Below are positions 53,355-61,726 of a DNA stretch of 64,000 nt, one piece after another. A model generated the notes under the pieces. It saw only the letters and a program-made list of their open reading frames with translations, was not told the DNA's origin and made no database searches. Origin of the DNA: Roseomonas aerilata DSM 19363 (lineage in GTDB: Bacteria; Pseudomonadota; Alphaproteobacteria; Acetobacterales; Acetobacteraceae); assembly GCF_000711725.1 (NCBI RefSeq), contig NZ_JONP01000005.1, forward strand, positions 208,209 through 272,208, written 5' to 3'. Position numbers and translations under genes: made by a program. How positions within the stretch are numbered: position 1 is the first letter of the stretch; the number at the start of each line of letters is the position of its first letter.

Positions 53355-54164
53355 ATGATCCCCGCCATCCTCTTTCCCGCCTTCGACCCGGTCGCCATCG
53401 CCATCGGGCCCTTCGTCGTGCGCTGGTACGCGCTGGCCTACATCGTCGGCATCGTCATCGCCTGGCAGATGGCGCGGCGGCTCGTGCAGCGCCCGCCCGT
53501 CGCGGCCACGCCCGAGCAGATGGACGACTTCGTCACCTGGGCGACGCTTGGCGTCATCCTCGGCGGGCGGCTCGGCTACGTGCTGTTCTACCGGCCGGAC
53601 ATCATCTGGACCGCCCCCTGGGAGGTCCTCTACCTCTGGCACGGCGGCATGTCCTTCCACGGCGGGGCCCTCGGCGTGATCCTCGCCATCGCCCTCTTCG
53701 CCCACCGCCAGCGCCTGCCCTTCCTCCTCTTCGCGGACCGCATCACGAGCGTCGTCCCGGTCGGGCTGGGGCTCGGGCGGCTTGCCAACTTCGTCAACGG
53801 GGAGTTGTGGGGCCGCACGACCGACGTGCCCTGGGGCGTGATCTTCCCCCATGCGGGCCCCGAGCCCCGTCACCCCTCCCAGCTCTACCAGGCGGCGATG
53901 GAGGGGCTGATCCTGCTGGTCATCCTGCAATGGATCATCCGCACGCCCGCGCTGCGCGCCCGCCCCGGCTTCACCGCCGGTGCCTTCCTGGCGGGCTACG
54001 GCATCGCCCGCATCATCGGCGAGTTCTTCCGCCAGCCCGACCCACAGCTCGGCTTCCTCTTCGCCGGGGCCACCATGGGGCAGCTTCTTTCCGTGCCGAT
54101 GGTGCTCGTCGGCGCCTGGCTGATGGCCCGCAGCCGACGGGTGGCCGAGGTGCCGGCCGCTTGA
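53355..54164 (+). CDS. lgt: prolipoprotein diacylglyceryl transferase
   Basis: 269 residues with seven membrane helices. LWHGGMSFHGGALGV (catalytic His region) and GLGRLANFVNGELWGR (Lgt signature with the essential Arg) are complete, and HPSQLYQAAMEG follows. It adds diacylglycerol to the lipobox Cys of lipoproteins. Operon lgt - midA-like - pgeF with 4-bp overlaps at both joints. Upstream is 262 bp shared with divergent terC. Confidence 0.95.
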   Translation: MIPAILFPAFDPVAIAIGPFVVRWYALAYIVGIVIAWQMARRLVQRPPVAATPEQMDDFVTWATLGVILGGRLGYVLFYRPDIIWTAPWEVLYLWHGGMSFHGGALGVILAIALFAHRQRLPFLLFADRITSVVPVGLGLGRLANFVNGELWGRTTDVPWGVIFPHAGPEPRHPSQLYQAAMEGLILLVILQWIIRTPALRARPGFTAGAFLAGYGIARIIGEFFRQPDPQLGFLFAGATMGQLLSVPMVLVGAWLMARSRRVAEVPAA

Positions 54165-55156
54165 GCGAAGCGGAGCGCCTCGACGCCTTCATGGCCCGCG
54201 CCAATGCCGCCTACTACGCGGGCCGCGATCCCTTCGGCGCGGCGGGCGACTTCACCACCGCGCCCGAGATCACGCAGGCCTTCGGGGAATGCCTCGGCCT
54301 CTGGGCCGCCGTCACCTGGACCATGATGGGCAGCCCCGCCACCGTCATCCTGGCCGAGGCCGGCCCCGGGCGCGGCACGTTGATGGCCGATGCCCTCCGC
54401 GCCGTCGGTGCCATGGTGCCGGACTTCGCCCGTGCGGCCCGCCTGCACCTCGTCGAGACCTCCCCCCTATTGCGGGAGGCCCAGCGCGCCCGCCTGCCCG
54501 ACGCCACCTGGCACGAGGACCTGACCACCCTGCCGGACGGCCCGCTGATCCTGCTGGCCAACGAGTTCCTCGACGCCCTGCCTATCCGCCAGTTCGTCCG
54601 CCGCGGCGATGCTTGGATGGAGCGCTGGGTCGCCGGCGGCGCTTTCGTCGAGCGCCCCGCCCCGGATGCGCCCCTGCCGGGCGAGGGCGAGGAGGGCGAG
54701 ATCCGCGAGGTGAACGAGCCCGCCCTGACCATCGCCACCACCCTCGGTGCCCGCCTCGCCGTAGGAGGCGGCGCGGCCCTCCTCATCGATTACGGCCCGG
54801 CGGAGAGCGCGCCCGGCAGCAGCCTCCAGGCGATCCGCGACCGCCGCGCCGCCGACCCGCTCGCCGATCCCGGCGGCGCTGACCTCACCGCCCATGTGGA
54901 CTTCGCCGCCCTCGCCCGCGCTGCCCGTGCCGTTGGCGCGGCGGCCCATGGGCCGGTGCCGCAGGGCGTCTTCCTCACCCGCCTCGGCCTGCACAGCCGG
55001 GCCGCCGCGCTCGCTGCCTCCGAGCCTGGTCGGGGCGCCCGCCACCTGGAGGCGGCCACGCGCCTCACCGCGCCGGAGGCCATGGGGCGCCTGTTCAAGG
55101 CCCTGGCCATCAGCCACCTCGCCCTTCCCACCCCGCCCGGCTTCGAGGCCGCATGA
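54161..55156 (+). CDS. NDUFAF7/MidA-type SAM-dependent methyltransferase
   Basis: 331 residues from a TTG overlapping lgt (TTGA). The start region YYAGRDPFGAAGDFTTAPEI is the signature of the MidA/NDUFAF7 family, and the SAM site is VILAEAGPGRGTLMADAL. In mitochondria the protein methylates an arginine of complex I NDUFS2 (family knowledge). About 15 residues at the N-terminus usual in relatives are missing if TTG is the true start. Overlap with pgeF (ATGA). Confidence 0.85.
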   Translation: MSEAERLDAFMARANAAYYAGRDPFGAAGDFTTAPEITQAFGECLGLWAAVTWTMMGSPATVILAEAGPGRGTLMADALRAVGAMVPDFARAARLHLVETSPLLREAQRARLPDATWHEDLTTLPDGPLILLANEFLDALPIRQFVRRGDAWMERWVAGGAFVERPAPDAPLPGEGEEGEIREVNEPALTIATTLGARLAVGGGAALLIDYGPAESAPGSSLQAIRDRRAADPLADPGGADLTAHVDFAALARAARAVGAAAHGPVPQGVFLTRLGLHSRAAALAASEPGRGARHLEAATRLTAPEAMGRLFKALAISHLALPTPPGFEAA

Positions 55157-55926
55157 CCCAGACCGCCGAGTTCCTGACCTCACCCTCCCTCTCGGGCCTG
55201 CCGCACGGCTTCTTCACCCGCCGCGGTGGCGTCTCCGAGGGGCGATTCGCCAGCCTCAACTGCTCCCTCTCCGGCCAGGACGACCCGGAAGCGGTCGCGC
55301 GGAACCGGGCGCTGGCCATGCGCGCCATCGGCACGGAACCCGCCTCCCTCTCCGGCCTCTTCCAGGTGCACGGCATCGACGTGGTGGTGGCCGAAGCCCC
55401 GATCCCCATGGAGGCCCGCCCCCGCGCGGACGGCGCCGTGACCAACCGCCCTGGCGTCACCCTCGGGATCATCACCGCCGATTGCGGCCCCGTCCTCTTC
55501 GCCGACAGCCGTGCGGGCGTGGTCGGCGCCTGCCATGCCGGCTGGCGCGGCGCCCTGGCCGGCGTGCTGGAAGCCACCATCGCCGCCATGGAAGGCCTGG
55601 GCGCCACCCGCGCGAACATTGCCGCCTGCCTCGGCCCCTGCATCCGCCAGCCGAGCTACGAAGTAGGTGCCGACCTGCGCGACGCCCTCCTCGCCGCGGA
55701 TCCCGGGGGCGACCGCTTCCTCACGCCCGGCCGGCGAGACGGCCACTGGCAGTTCGACATGGCCGGGCTGATCCTCGCCCGCCTCCGCGCTGCCGGGGTC
55801 GCCGCCGAGGCGCTGCCGAACGACACCCTGACGGAGGAGGAGGGCTTCTTCTCTCACCGCCGGCGCACCCTGGAAGGTGGCGGGCCGATCGGGCACCAGC
55901 TCTCGGCGATCGCGCTGCCGGGGTAG
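55153..55926 (+). CDS. pgeF: peptidoglycan editing factor / purine nucleoside phosphorylase (YfiH/LACC1 family)
   Basis: 257 residues. The metal and catalytic residues are clear: His in SGLFQVHGID, Cys in ITADCGPVLFA and His in ACHAGWRGALAG. The family has been shown to edit peptidoglycan precursors and also to act on purine nucleosides. Last gene of the lgt operon. A degenerate piece of the hairpin repeat follows. Confidence 0.92.
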   Translation: MTQTAEFLTSPSLSGLPHGFFTRRGGVSEGRFASLNCSLSGQDDPEAVARNRALAMRAIGTEPASLSGLFQVHGIDVVVAEAPIPMEARPRADGAVTNRPGVTLGIITADCGPVLFADSRAGVVGACHAGWRGALAGVLEATIAAMEGLGATRANIAACLGPCIRQPSYEVGADLRDALLAADPGGDRFLTPGRRDGHWQFDMAGLILARLRAAGVAAEALPNDTLTEEEGFFSHRRRTLEGGGPIGHQLSAIALPG

Positions 55927-55929
55927 GGG

Positions 55930-55995
55930 CTGGCTCCTGCGATCCTCGGAGAGCGCGCTGCCCTGCCAATAACACGAGGCGCACCGGCGGCCGGG
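55930..55995. repeat. remnant of the multi-hairpin repeat
   Basis: Shows GGCTCCTGCGATCCTCGGAGAG, like the first hairpin of the full copies but degraded, and CGAGGCGCACCGGC, an exact match to the core of copies 1-3. The middle and the last hairpin are missing. Lies between two plus-strand genes, unlike the full copies. Confidence 0.6.
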
Positions 55996-56063
55996 GCGCC
56001 CGCGCCGTCCCCCTCAGGATGAGTGCTGGCGCAACCCTGCCGGCCCCGCGATAAGGGCCCCCC

Positions 56064-56132
56064 ATGCCTTACCTCTTCATCTTCCTCGCGCTCGCCTTCC
56101 TCACCCTTGTCGCCTCCTGCATGATTGGCTGA
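56064..56132 (+). CDS. possible 22-residue membrane peptide
   Basis: Encodes one hydrophobic helix, MPYLFIFLALAFLTLVASC plus Met-Ile-Gly. It stops 4 bp before the lipoprotein gene and begins after a G/C-rich leader. It is too short to be judged by codon use; it might be a small membrane protein or a leader for the lipoprotein gene. Low confidence. Confidence 0.35.
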   Translation: MPYLFIFLALAFLTLVASCMIG

Positions 56133-56136
56133 GCGC

Positions 56137-57111
56137 ATGCGCCCCTTCCCGAGCTTTCTCGCGGCCCTCCTGCTGCTGACGGCCTGCGGGCCGCTGCCGC
56201 AGCCCTTCCGGGGCAATCCGGGTGCCGAGGGCCGGCGCCTCGCCGCGCCGCCGGCCTATCGAATCGCGGTGCCGTCTCCTTCGGCCGCCCTTCTGTCGGA
56301 CATGGCCTCCAGCGACTTCGCGGTCGCCATGTCGGAGGCGTTGGAAGGGGCCGAGGTTCCTGCCGTGGCCGGGCCGCCGGCCCCGCTCGACTGGCGCCTC
56401 GACATCACCGCGGACCGGGAGGGACAGGGCGTGGTTCCCGCCTACGCCATCCGTGACGCCGACGGCCGCGTGCTCGGCCAGGCGCGCGGCGCGCCGGTGG
56501 GCGTGGCCGAGTGGAGCCAGTCCGAGCCCGGGATGCTGCGCGAGGTGGCGTCCCGCGACGCCACCGTGGTCGCCGGCCTTCTCTCCCGCGGGGAGGCCGC
56601 CCGCCGCGCCTCGGAGACGGTGGCTTTCAACGGCTCGGCCGGTCCGCCGCGCGTGCGCTTCACCGGCGTGCGCGGCGCCCCCGGCGACGGCAACCAAGCC
56701 CTGGCCGCGCGCATGCAGGAGTTCCTGGCCGGCAAGGGCCTCGTGGTGCAGGACGGCGCGGAGGGCGCCGCCTTCGCCGTCTCGGGCGAGGTGACGATGG
56801 CTCCCGCCGCGGACCGCAAGCAGCGGGTGGAAATCCTTTGGAAGGTCTCGCGCCGGGACGGCCACGACCTCGGCCGCGCGCTCCAGCTGAACGAGGTGCC
56901 GGGCGGGAGCCTCAACGGCCTCTGGGGCGATGTCGCCTATGTCGTGGCGGAGGAGGCATCGGTCGCGGTGCGCGACATCATCGCCAATGCCGGTGGGCTG
57001 GGCGAGGCCGCCACGCGCCGCGAAGGCGCCGCGAATCCGTCGCCCGCAACCCCGGGGGAGGCGGCCGCACCACCTGCGCCGCCCGCGCCTCGCGCCGGGA
57101 CGGGGCGCTAG
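56137..57111 (+). CDS. predicted lipoprotein, unknown function
   Basis: 324 residues. The signal peptide ends in a lipobox, LLLLTACGP, so the mature protein is lipid-anchored. The rest is soluble, with RRLAAPPAYRIAVPSPSAAL early on and two similar halves that each contain phrases on binding and polar residues; the C-terminal 50 residues are Ala/Pro-rich. I do not recognise a family. The ATG at 56137 is the first with a sensible signal; a TTG at 56125 would add four residues. Confidence 0.7.
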   Translation: MRPFPSFLAALLLLTACGPLPQPFRGNPGAEGRRLAAPPAYRIAVPSPSAALLSDMASSDFAVAMSEALEGAEVPAVAGPPAPLDWRLDITADREGQGVVPAYAIRDADGRVLGQARGAPVGVAEWSQSEPGMLREVASRDATVVAGLLSRGEAARRASETVAFNGSAGPPRVRFTGVRGAPGDGNQALAARMQEFLAGKGLVVQDGAEGAAFAVSGEVTMAPAADRKQRVEILWKVSRRDGHDLGRALQLNEVPGGSLNGLWGDVAYVVAEEASVAVRDIIANAGGLGEAATRREGAANPSPATPGEAAAPPAPPAPRAGTGR

Positions 57112-57306
57112 CGGTCGCTTCCTCGCGCGGAGCGGCGCGGGCATGCGCCTTGCGTGGGGCGCAACCCCTCGGCCGGCATGGACTTGGCGGCGCCCGGTTG
57201 CTATCCCCCGGCCGCCCCACGTCGCCCGGCCGCTGACCTGCCCAAACCCAGGGCTCGCCCAGGGTCGGCCAAGCCTGCCCACGGCGCGCCCGGAGATTTC
57301 ACGCGG

Positions 57307-58239
57307 ATGAAGATCCTCGCCTGCAACAGCAACCGCCCCCTCGCCGAGGCGGTCGCAGCGGCCCTCAACCTGCCGCTCACCCAGGCCTCCGTCCGCCGCT
57401 TCGCGGACCTCGAGATCTTCGTGGAGATCCAGGAGAACATTCGCGGCGAGGATGTCTTCGTCATCCAGTCCACGAGCTATCCCGCGAACGACAACCTGAT
57501 GGAGCTGCTGATCACGCTCGATGCGCTGCGCCGCTCCTCGGCGCGCCGCGTGACGGCGGTGATCCCCTATTTTGGATACGCGCGGCAGGACCGTAAGTCC
57601 GGGCCCCGCACGCCGATCTCGGCCAAGCTCGTTGCCAACCTCATCACCCGTGCCGGCGCGGATCGCGTCCTCACGCTCGACCTGCACGCAGGGCAGATCC
57701 AGGGCTTCTTCGACATCCCCGTGGACAACCTCTTCGCCGCCCCCCTGTTTGCGCGCGACATCCAGGAGCGCTTCAAGGGCCGCGACCTCATGGTCGTCTC
57801 CCCCGATGTCGGCGGCGTGGTGCGCGCGCGCGCCATCGCGACGCGCCTGCACACGGACCTCGCCATCATCGACAAGCGCCGCCCGCGCGCCGGCGTGTCG
57901 GAGGTGATGAACGTGATCGGCGACGTGGAGGGGCGTGACTGCATCCTCGTGGACGACATCGTCGACTCCGGCGGCACGCTCTGCAACGCGGCCGACGCGC
58001 TGCTGAAGAACGGCGCGCGCTCCGCCTCGGTCTATGTCACCCACGGCGTGCTCTCGGGCGGCGCGGTCGCGCGCATCGGCGCAGCGCCGATCGAGCAGAT
58101 GATCACGACGGACAGCATCCAGGCGACGGAGGCGGTCCGCATCTCCTCGAACATCAAGCAGCTCACCGTCGCCCCGCTGCTGGCCGAGGCGATGCGCCGG
58201 ATCAGCGAGGAATCTTCGGTCTCCACGCTGTTCGACTAG
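57307..58239 (+). CDS. prs: ribose-phosphate pyrophosphokinase
   Basis: 310 residues. [19 protein letters not shown], the ATP loop region [20 protein letters not shown] and the PRPP signature [15 protein letters not shown] are complete. It makes PRPP for nucleotide, His and Trp synthesis. The 195 bp upstream shows no clear feature. Its last 101 bases lie inside the first copy of the 164-bp duplication, but the gene is intact. Confidence 0.96.
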   Translation: MKILACNSNRPLAEAVAAALNLPLTQASVRRFADLEIFVEIQENIRGEDVFVIQSTSYPANDNLMELLITLDALRRSSARRVTAVIPYFGYARQDRKSGPRTPISAKLVANLITRAGADRVLTLDLHAGQIQGFFDIPVDNLFAAPLFARDIQERFKGRDLMVVSPDVGGVVRARAIATRLHTDLAIIDKRRPRAGVSEVMNVIGDVEGRDCILVDDIVDSGGTLCNAADALLKNGARSASVYVTHGVLSGGAVARIGAAPIEQMITTDSIQATEAVRISSNIKQLTVAPLLAEAMRRISEESSVSTLFD

Positions 58240-58302
58240 AGCCGCCGCAGCGCCTCCCGCGTCGTCTCGTTCAGTTGCAAGAAGGTTTCCACCGTCAGCT
58301 CG
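58139..58302. repeat. 164-bp direct duplication, left copy
   Basis: Covers the last 101 bases of prs and the first 63 bases beyond, which are the 3' end of the XRE gene read backwards. Aligned without gaps to 58708-58871 with nine mismatches, mostly in the XRE-tail part. The left copy carries the functional prs end. Confidence 0.92.
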
Positions 58303-58317
58303 AGCAGCTAAATTCAT

Positions 58318-58347
58318 TTGCGAACGGCTTCAATGTTCTGTTATTGT
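58318..58347 (+). promoter_or_regulatory. candidate promoter of the PHA-system gene
   Basis: TTGCGA at 58318-58323, an 18-bp spacer and TATTGT at 58342-58347, in locally AT-rich DNA; GGAG lies about 10 bases before the ATG at 58371. Confidence 0.45.
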
Positions 58348-58370
58348 AACGTAAAGTTGGAGCCGGTATT

Positions 58371-58667
58371 ATGCCTGACATTGCTATCAGCCGTGAACAC
58401 AGAACCTCGGTCGAGCTTCTACTGCCACACCTCAAGGCTCGCCTCGAAAGCGCGGCCGCAGCTTGGTCGGTGCCAATTCAATGGCGCAGCGCTTCTTCCG
58501 CTAAGGCTAGTGGGCATGGATTGACCGCTGAGATTTGGGTTGATCCCGTAGCAATCCATGCTGAAGCGCATCTTTCATTTATGCTCAGTTTCTTGCGAAG
58601 CACAATAGAAGTACGAGCAGCGGAGTTGATTGAAGCTGCGATCTCAGATGCGAAAATTCGCGCGTAA
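58371..58667 (+). CDS. PHA_gran_rgn-like small protein (polyhydroxyalkanoic acid system family)
   Basis: 98 residues. The MPDIAISREH start and the C-terminal half with LTAEIWVDPVAIHAEAHL and FLRSTIEVRAAELIEAAI follow the pattern I recall for the PHA_gran_rgn family, small proteins of polyhydroxyalkanoate systems. Base composition is lower in GC than the neighbours. It has its own promoter-like sequence and ribosome site, and it sits inside the cassette between the two 164-bp duplicates, so it was probably acquired. The family call should be treated as likely, not certain. Confidence 0.6.
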   Translation: MPDIAISREHRTSVELLLPHLKARLESAAAAWSVPIQWRSASSAKASGHGLTAEIWVDPVAIHAEAHLSFMLSFLRSTIEVRAAELIEAAISDAKIRA

Positions 58668-58707
58668 CGTCTCTTGCTAATCTCGCAACAAACAGCGGGA
58701 GCCGAGC

Positions 58708-58871
58708 GCGTTTCCTCGAACATCAAGCAGCTCACCGTCGCCCCGCTGCTGGCCGAGGCGATGCGCCGGATCAGCGAGGAATCCTCGGTCTCCACGCTGT
58801 TAGACTAGAGCCGCCGCAGCGCCTCCCGCGTCGTCTCGTCCAGCGGGAAGAAGGTCTCCACCGTCAGCTCG
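58708..58871. repeat. 164-bp direct duplication, right copy
   Basis: Second copy of the prs/XRE 3'-end junction. It carries the functional C-terminus of the XRE gene, while its prs part is an orphan fragment coding only the last 30-odd residues, with Leu for Phe in the terminal STLFD. Confidence 0.92.
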
Positions 58872-59569
58872 GACAGCGCCACCTCGTGCGCCGTGCCGAA
58901 GACCATGGTGGTCGTGAGGAAGGATAGTTCCACCTCGCCCAGCCGCAGGCGGAAGGGCAGGGCGAGCGCCTCCGGCTCCGCGGCCTCGCCGGGCGGCGCG
59001 GGAAGCGCGCGCAGCTCGCGCAGCAGTTCCACGAGAACGGGGTCGCCGCTCACCGTTGCCTGCCGTGCCAGCCGCGCGAGGAAGTGCGCGCGCACTGCGC
59101 CGAGATCCCCGATCCGCGGCGCAAGCCCGGCCGGATGCAGCGCCAGCCGCATCACGTTCACCGGCCCCGCCAGCAGCGCCGGATCGGCCCCCGCGATCAG
59201 CGGCCCGACCGTGGCGTTTGCCGAGACGAGGTTCCAATGCCGGTCCACCGCCAGCGCCGGGTTCGGCGCATGGGCCGCGAGAACCGCCTCCACCGCCGCC
59301 CGCATCGAGGGGTCGTCCGGCCCCCTTTCCGGGTAGGCGGGCGCGAATCCGGCGGCCGCCAGCCAGAGGTTCCGCTCCCGCAGCGGCACATCGAGCTGCT
59401 CGGCCAGGCGCAGCACCATGGACCGGCTCGGCATGGCGCGGCCCGTCTCGAGGCAGCTGAGGTGCCGGGTGGAGATCTCCGCCTCCAGCGCCAGGTCCAT
59501 CTGGCTCATGCGCCGGCGCTGTCGCCAGCTGCGGAGGTGGTCGCCGATCGGGGCCATGCGCGTGCTCAT
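58805..59569 (-). CDS. XRE-family regulator with MmyB-like ligand domain
   Basis: 254 residues. The helix-turn-helix is at the N-terminus (RRMSQMDLALEAEISTRHLS, then LETGRAMPSRSMVLRLAEQL), and the C-terminal MmyB-like domain has VDRHWNLVSANATVGPLIAG. Such regulators respond to small ligands or fatty acids and often control a divergent gene; here a small membrane protein starts 122 bp away on the other strand. Its last codons lie in the right duplicate and are intact. Confidence 0.88.
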   Translation of the reverse strand: MSTRMAPIGDHLRSWRQRRRMSQMDLALEAEISTRHLSCLETGRAMPSRSMVLRLAEQLDVPLRERNLWLAAAGFAPAYPERGPDDPSMRAAVEAVLAAHAPNPALAVDRHWNLVSANATVGPLIAGADPALLAGPVNVMRLALHPAGLAPRIGDLGAVRAHFLARLARQATVSGDPVLVELLRELRALPAPPGEAAEPEALALPFRLRLGEVELSFLTTTMVFGTAHEVALSELTVETFFPLDETTREALRRL

Positions 59570-59691
59570 GCCGGGAGCCTATCGCCGCCCCGTGCGGCGT
59601 CTCCATGACCTTCGAGGTCATCGACCCGCGCCCCGCCGCCGGCACAGGGTTCGCCCACCGGCAATCCCGCCGGACGTGCAGGAATCCCTCC

Positions 59692-60084
59692 ATGAACGCT
59701 TCCCCCTTCCTTCGCCGCGCCCTGCTGCTGGACGCGGCGGCGAGCGGCGCCCCCGGCGCGCTGATGCTGCTGGCCGCGGGCCCGCTGGCCGATCTCACCG
59801 CGCTTCCGCCGGGCCTGCTGCGCGCGGCCGGGGCCGTGCTGCTCCCCTATGCCGGCTTCGTCCTCTGGCTCGGCCGCCACGCGGCACCGGCTCGGGCGCT
59901 CGTTCTCGCGGTCATCGGCATCAACATCCTCTGGGCAGCCGAGAGCGTTGCCATTCTCGCACTCGGCTGGGTGGCGCCGAACGCGCTGGGCACCGCCTTC
60001 GTCCTCGCACAGGCCCTGGTCGTCACCGCTTTCGCCGGATTGCAGGCCGCAGGCCTGCGCAGCACCGCCGCCATGCCGGCCTGA
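59692..60084 (+). CDS. four-helix membrane protein, unknown function
   Basis: 130 residues with four hydrophobic helices (LMLLAAGPLADLTALPPG, VLLPYAGFVLWLG, LVLAVIGINILWAAESVAIL, TAFVLAQALVVTAFAGLQ). Probably the target of the divergent XRE regulator (inference). The ATG at 59692 is favoured because the first helix follows; a reading from 59605 is possible. Confidence 0.65.
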   Translation: MNASPFLRRALLLDAAASGAPGALMLLAAGPLADLTALPPGLLRAAGAVLLPYAGFVLWLGRHAAPARALVLAVIGINILWAAESVAILALGWVAPNALGTAFVLAQALVVTAFAGLQAAGLRSTAAMPA

Positions 60085-60202
60085 GCGCCGCGCCCGTCCA
60101 CGCCGTCGGAGAGGGGCGGCGTGGATCGCGGCGCCCGCCCCCCCCTTCAACCCCGGCCGCAATTCGGCCACCCTCCGCCCGCCAAGGCTGAGGACACGCC
60201 CG

Positions 60203-60829
60203 ATGAAGCTCTACTACTCCCCCGGTGCCTGCTCGATGGGCATCCACGTGATCCTTGAGGAGATCGGCAAGCCCTACGAGCTCTCGCTCGTCTCCACGAA
60301 GGACGGCGCGCAGCACAAGCCCGAGTACAAGGCGGTGAATCCGAAGTCGAAGGTGCCGGCGCTGGATCTTGACGAGGGCGGGCGGGCGCTGACGGAGTGG
60401 CCGGCCATCGCCCTCTATCTCGGCTCCAGCAATCCCGAATCCGGGCTGCTGCCGAAGGATCCCGCCGCCCAGGCACGCGCGCTGGAGGCGATCGACTACG
60501 TTACCGGCACCATCCACCCCAACGCCTTCACCCGCCAGTTCCGCCCGGCCAACTTCTCCGTGCGGGACGAGGACCACCCGCAGGTGATCGCGCAGGCGCA
60601 GGAGAACGCGGACAAGTTCTTCGAGCTGCTGGACAAGAACTGGACGGGCGACACCTGGATCCTGCCCGAGGGCTACTCCGTCGCCGATGCTGCGCTGTTC
60701 TTCGTCGAGTACTGGCAGGCCAAGCGCGTCGGCAAGCCGCTGCCGCCGAAGCTGGACCGCCACCTCAAGGCCATGCTGGAGCGCCCGGCGGTGAAGCGGG
60801 CACTGGAACAGGAAGGGCTGGCGGCCTAA
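60203..60829 (+). CDS. glutathione S-transferase, beta-like class
   Basis: 208 residues. The N-terminal thioredoxin fold reads KLYYSPGACSMGIHVILEEI, with the Cys (residue 10) typical of bacterial beta-class GSTs and SKVPALDLD before it. The C-terminal helices include EGYSVADAALFFVEYW. Role likely in detoxification or dechlorination; the substrate is not readable. Upstream gshA would supply glutathione. Confidence 0.9.
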   Translation: MKLYYSPGACSMGIHVILEEIGKPYELSLVSTKDGAQHKPEYKAVNPKSKVPALDLDEGGRALTEWPAIALYLGSSNPESGLLPKDPAAQARALEAIDYVTGTIHPNAFTRQFRPANFSVRDEDHPQVIAQAQENADKFFELLDKNWTGDTWILPEGYSVADAALFFVEYWQAKRVGKPLPPKLDRHLKAMLERPAVKRALEQEGLAA

Positions 60830-60871
60830 GGAAAGCGGGCCGGGGGAGCAAACCCGCGCCCGCGCCAGCAC

Positions 60872-61444
60872 ATGACCGAACCGAACCCCATCCCCTTCTG
60901 GTTCCTCCGCCACGGCGAGACCGACTGGAACGCCCGCATGCTCTCGCAGGGCCAGGTGGACATCCCGCTCAACCCCGTGGGCCTTGCCCAGGCCGGTCGC
61001 GCCGCGGAGGCGCTGGTCGGGCGCGGTATCCGCACGATTCATTCCAGTACCCTCGGCCGCGCGCGCGTGACGGCGGAGATCGTGGCCGCCCGCCTCAACC
61101 TGCCTGTCACCTTCGACGAGAACCTCATCGAATGCGGCTTCGGCGTGCAGGAGGGCCAGGAGATGTCCGACTGGTTCTCCGACTGGGTCGCCGGCCGCTC
61201 CACACCCGAGGGCGCCGAACCCTTCGCCGACTTGCGCGAGCGCGCGGTGAACGCCATCAACCACGCGACCGCCCAGCCAGGTCCCGTGCTGGTGGTGGCG
61301 CACGGCGCCCTCTGGCGCGCCTTCCGTCAGGCGGCGGGCCTTCCCGCCAATATCCGCACCCCCAACGCCCTGCCCCTCTGGGTGGAGCCGCCGGATGCTC
61401 CCGGTGAGGGCTGGCGAATGACGCCGGCGGAACTTGGGGGGTGA
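60872..61444 (+). CDS. histidine phosphatase family protein
   Basis: 190 residues. The catalytic motif FLRHGETDWNARMLSQGQ is intact, and the second His is in VVAHGALWRAF. Members range from alpha-ribazole phosphatase to phosphoglycerate mutase; length and sequence suit a small phosphatase. 42 bp after the GST gene. Repeat copy 4 follows its stop. Confidence 0.88.
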   Translation: MTEPNPIPFWFLRHGETDWNARMLSQGQVDIPLNPVGLAQAGRAAEALVGRGIRTIHSSTLGRARVTAEIVAARLNLPVTFDENLIECGFGVQEGQEMSDWFSDWVAGRSTPEGAEPFADLRERAVNAINHATAQPGPVLVVAHGALWRAFRQAAGLPANIRTPNALPLWVEPPDAPGEGWRMTPAELGG

Positions 61445-61467
61445 GCTTCTGCTGAAGGAGCGGCACC

Positions 61468-61722
61468 GGTGCCTCCGGGGAGAAGAAGAAGGAATTCTTC
61501 CTCTCCCCGGACCCCTCACCATCATCTTTTTTCTTCCAGTTGGAAATACTGAGTAGCCGGTGCGCCTCGGGTCGATGACCCGGGGCGACTGCACGTTCAG
61601 GAAGGGCGCGAAGAAAGAACCGCCCCTCGTCATCGGATCCGCGCCAGCCGGACGGGGATCCAAGGGGCTCAGGCCCTTGGCGGGAGATGTTCGGAGAGGG
61701 CAGAGCCCTCTCCGGGAAGCCG
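61468..61722. repeat. multi-hairpin intergenic repeat, copy 4 (inverted orientation)
   Basis: Between convergent histidine phosphatase and Bug receptor genes, read on the minus strand compared with copies 1-3. All four blocks are present: CCCGGAGAGGGC/GCCCTCTCCG, CCAAGGGCCT/AGCCCCTTGGATCC, GTCGCCCCGGGTC/GACCCGAGGC with GCACCGGC, and the final hairpin with GAAGAATTCCTTCTTC. Confidence 0.88.
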
Positions 61723-61726
61723 CCGC

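Noticed and set aside
56101..58317. 738-codon minus-strand open frame
   Set aside because: Antisense to the lipoprotein and prs genes, both well supported.
58708..58804. Second prs gene
   Set aside because: Only the last 30-odd codons are present, as part of the right duplicate; it is a fragment.
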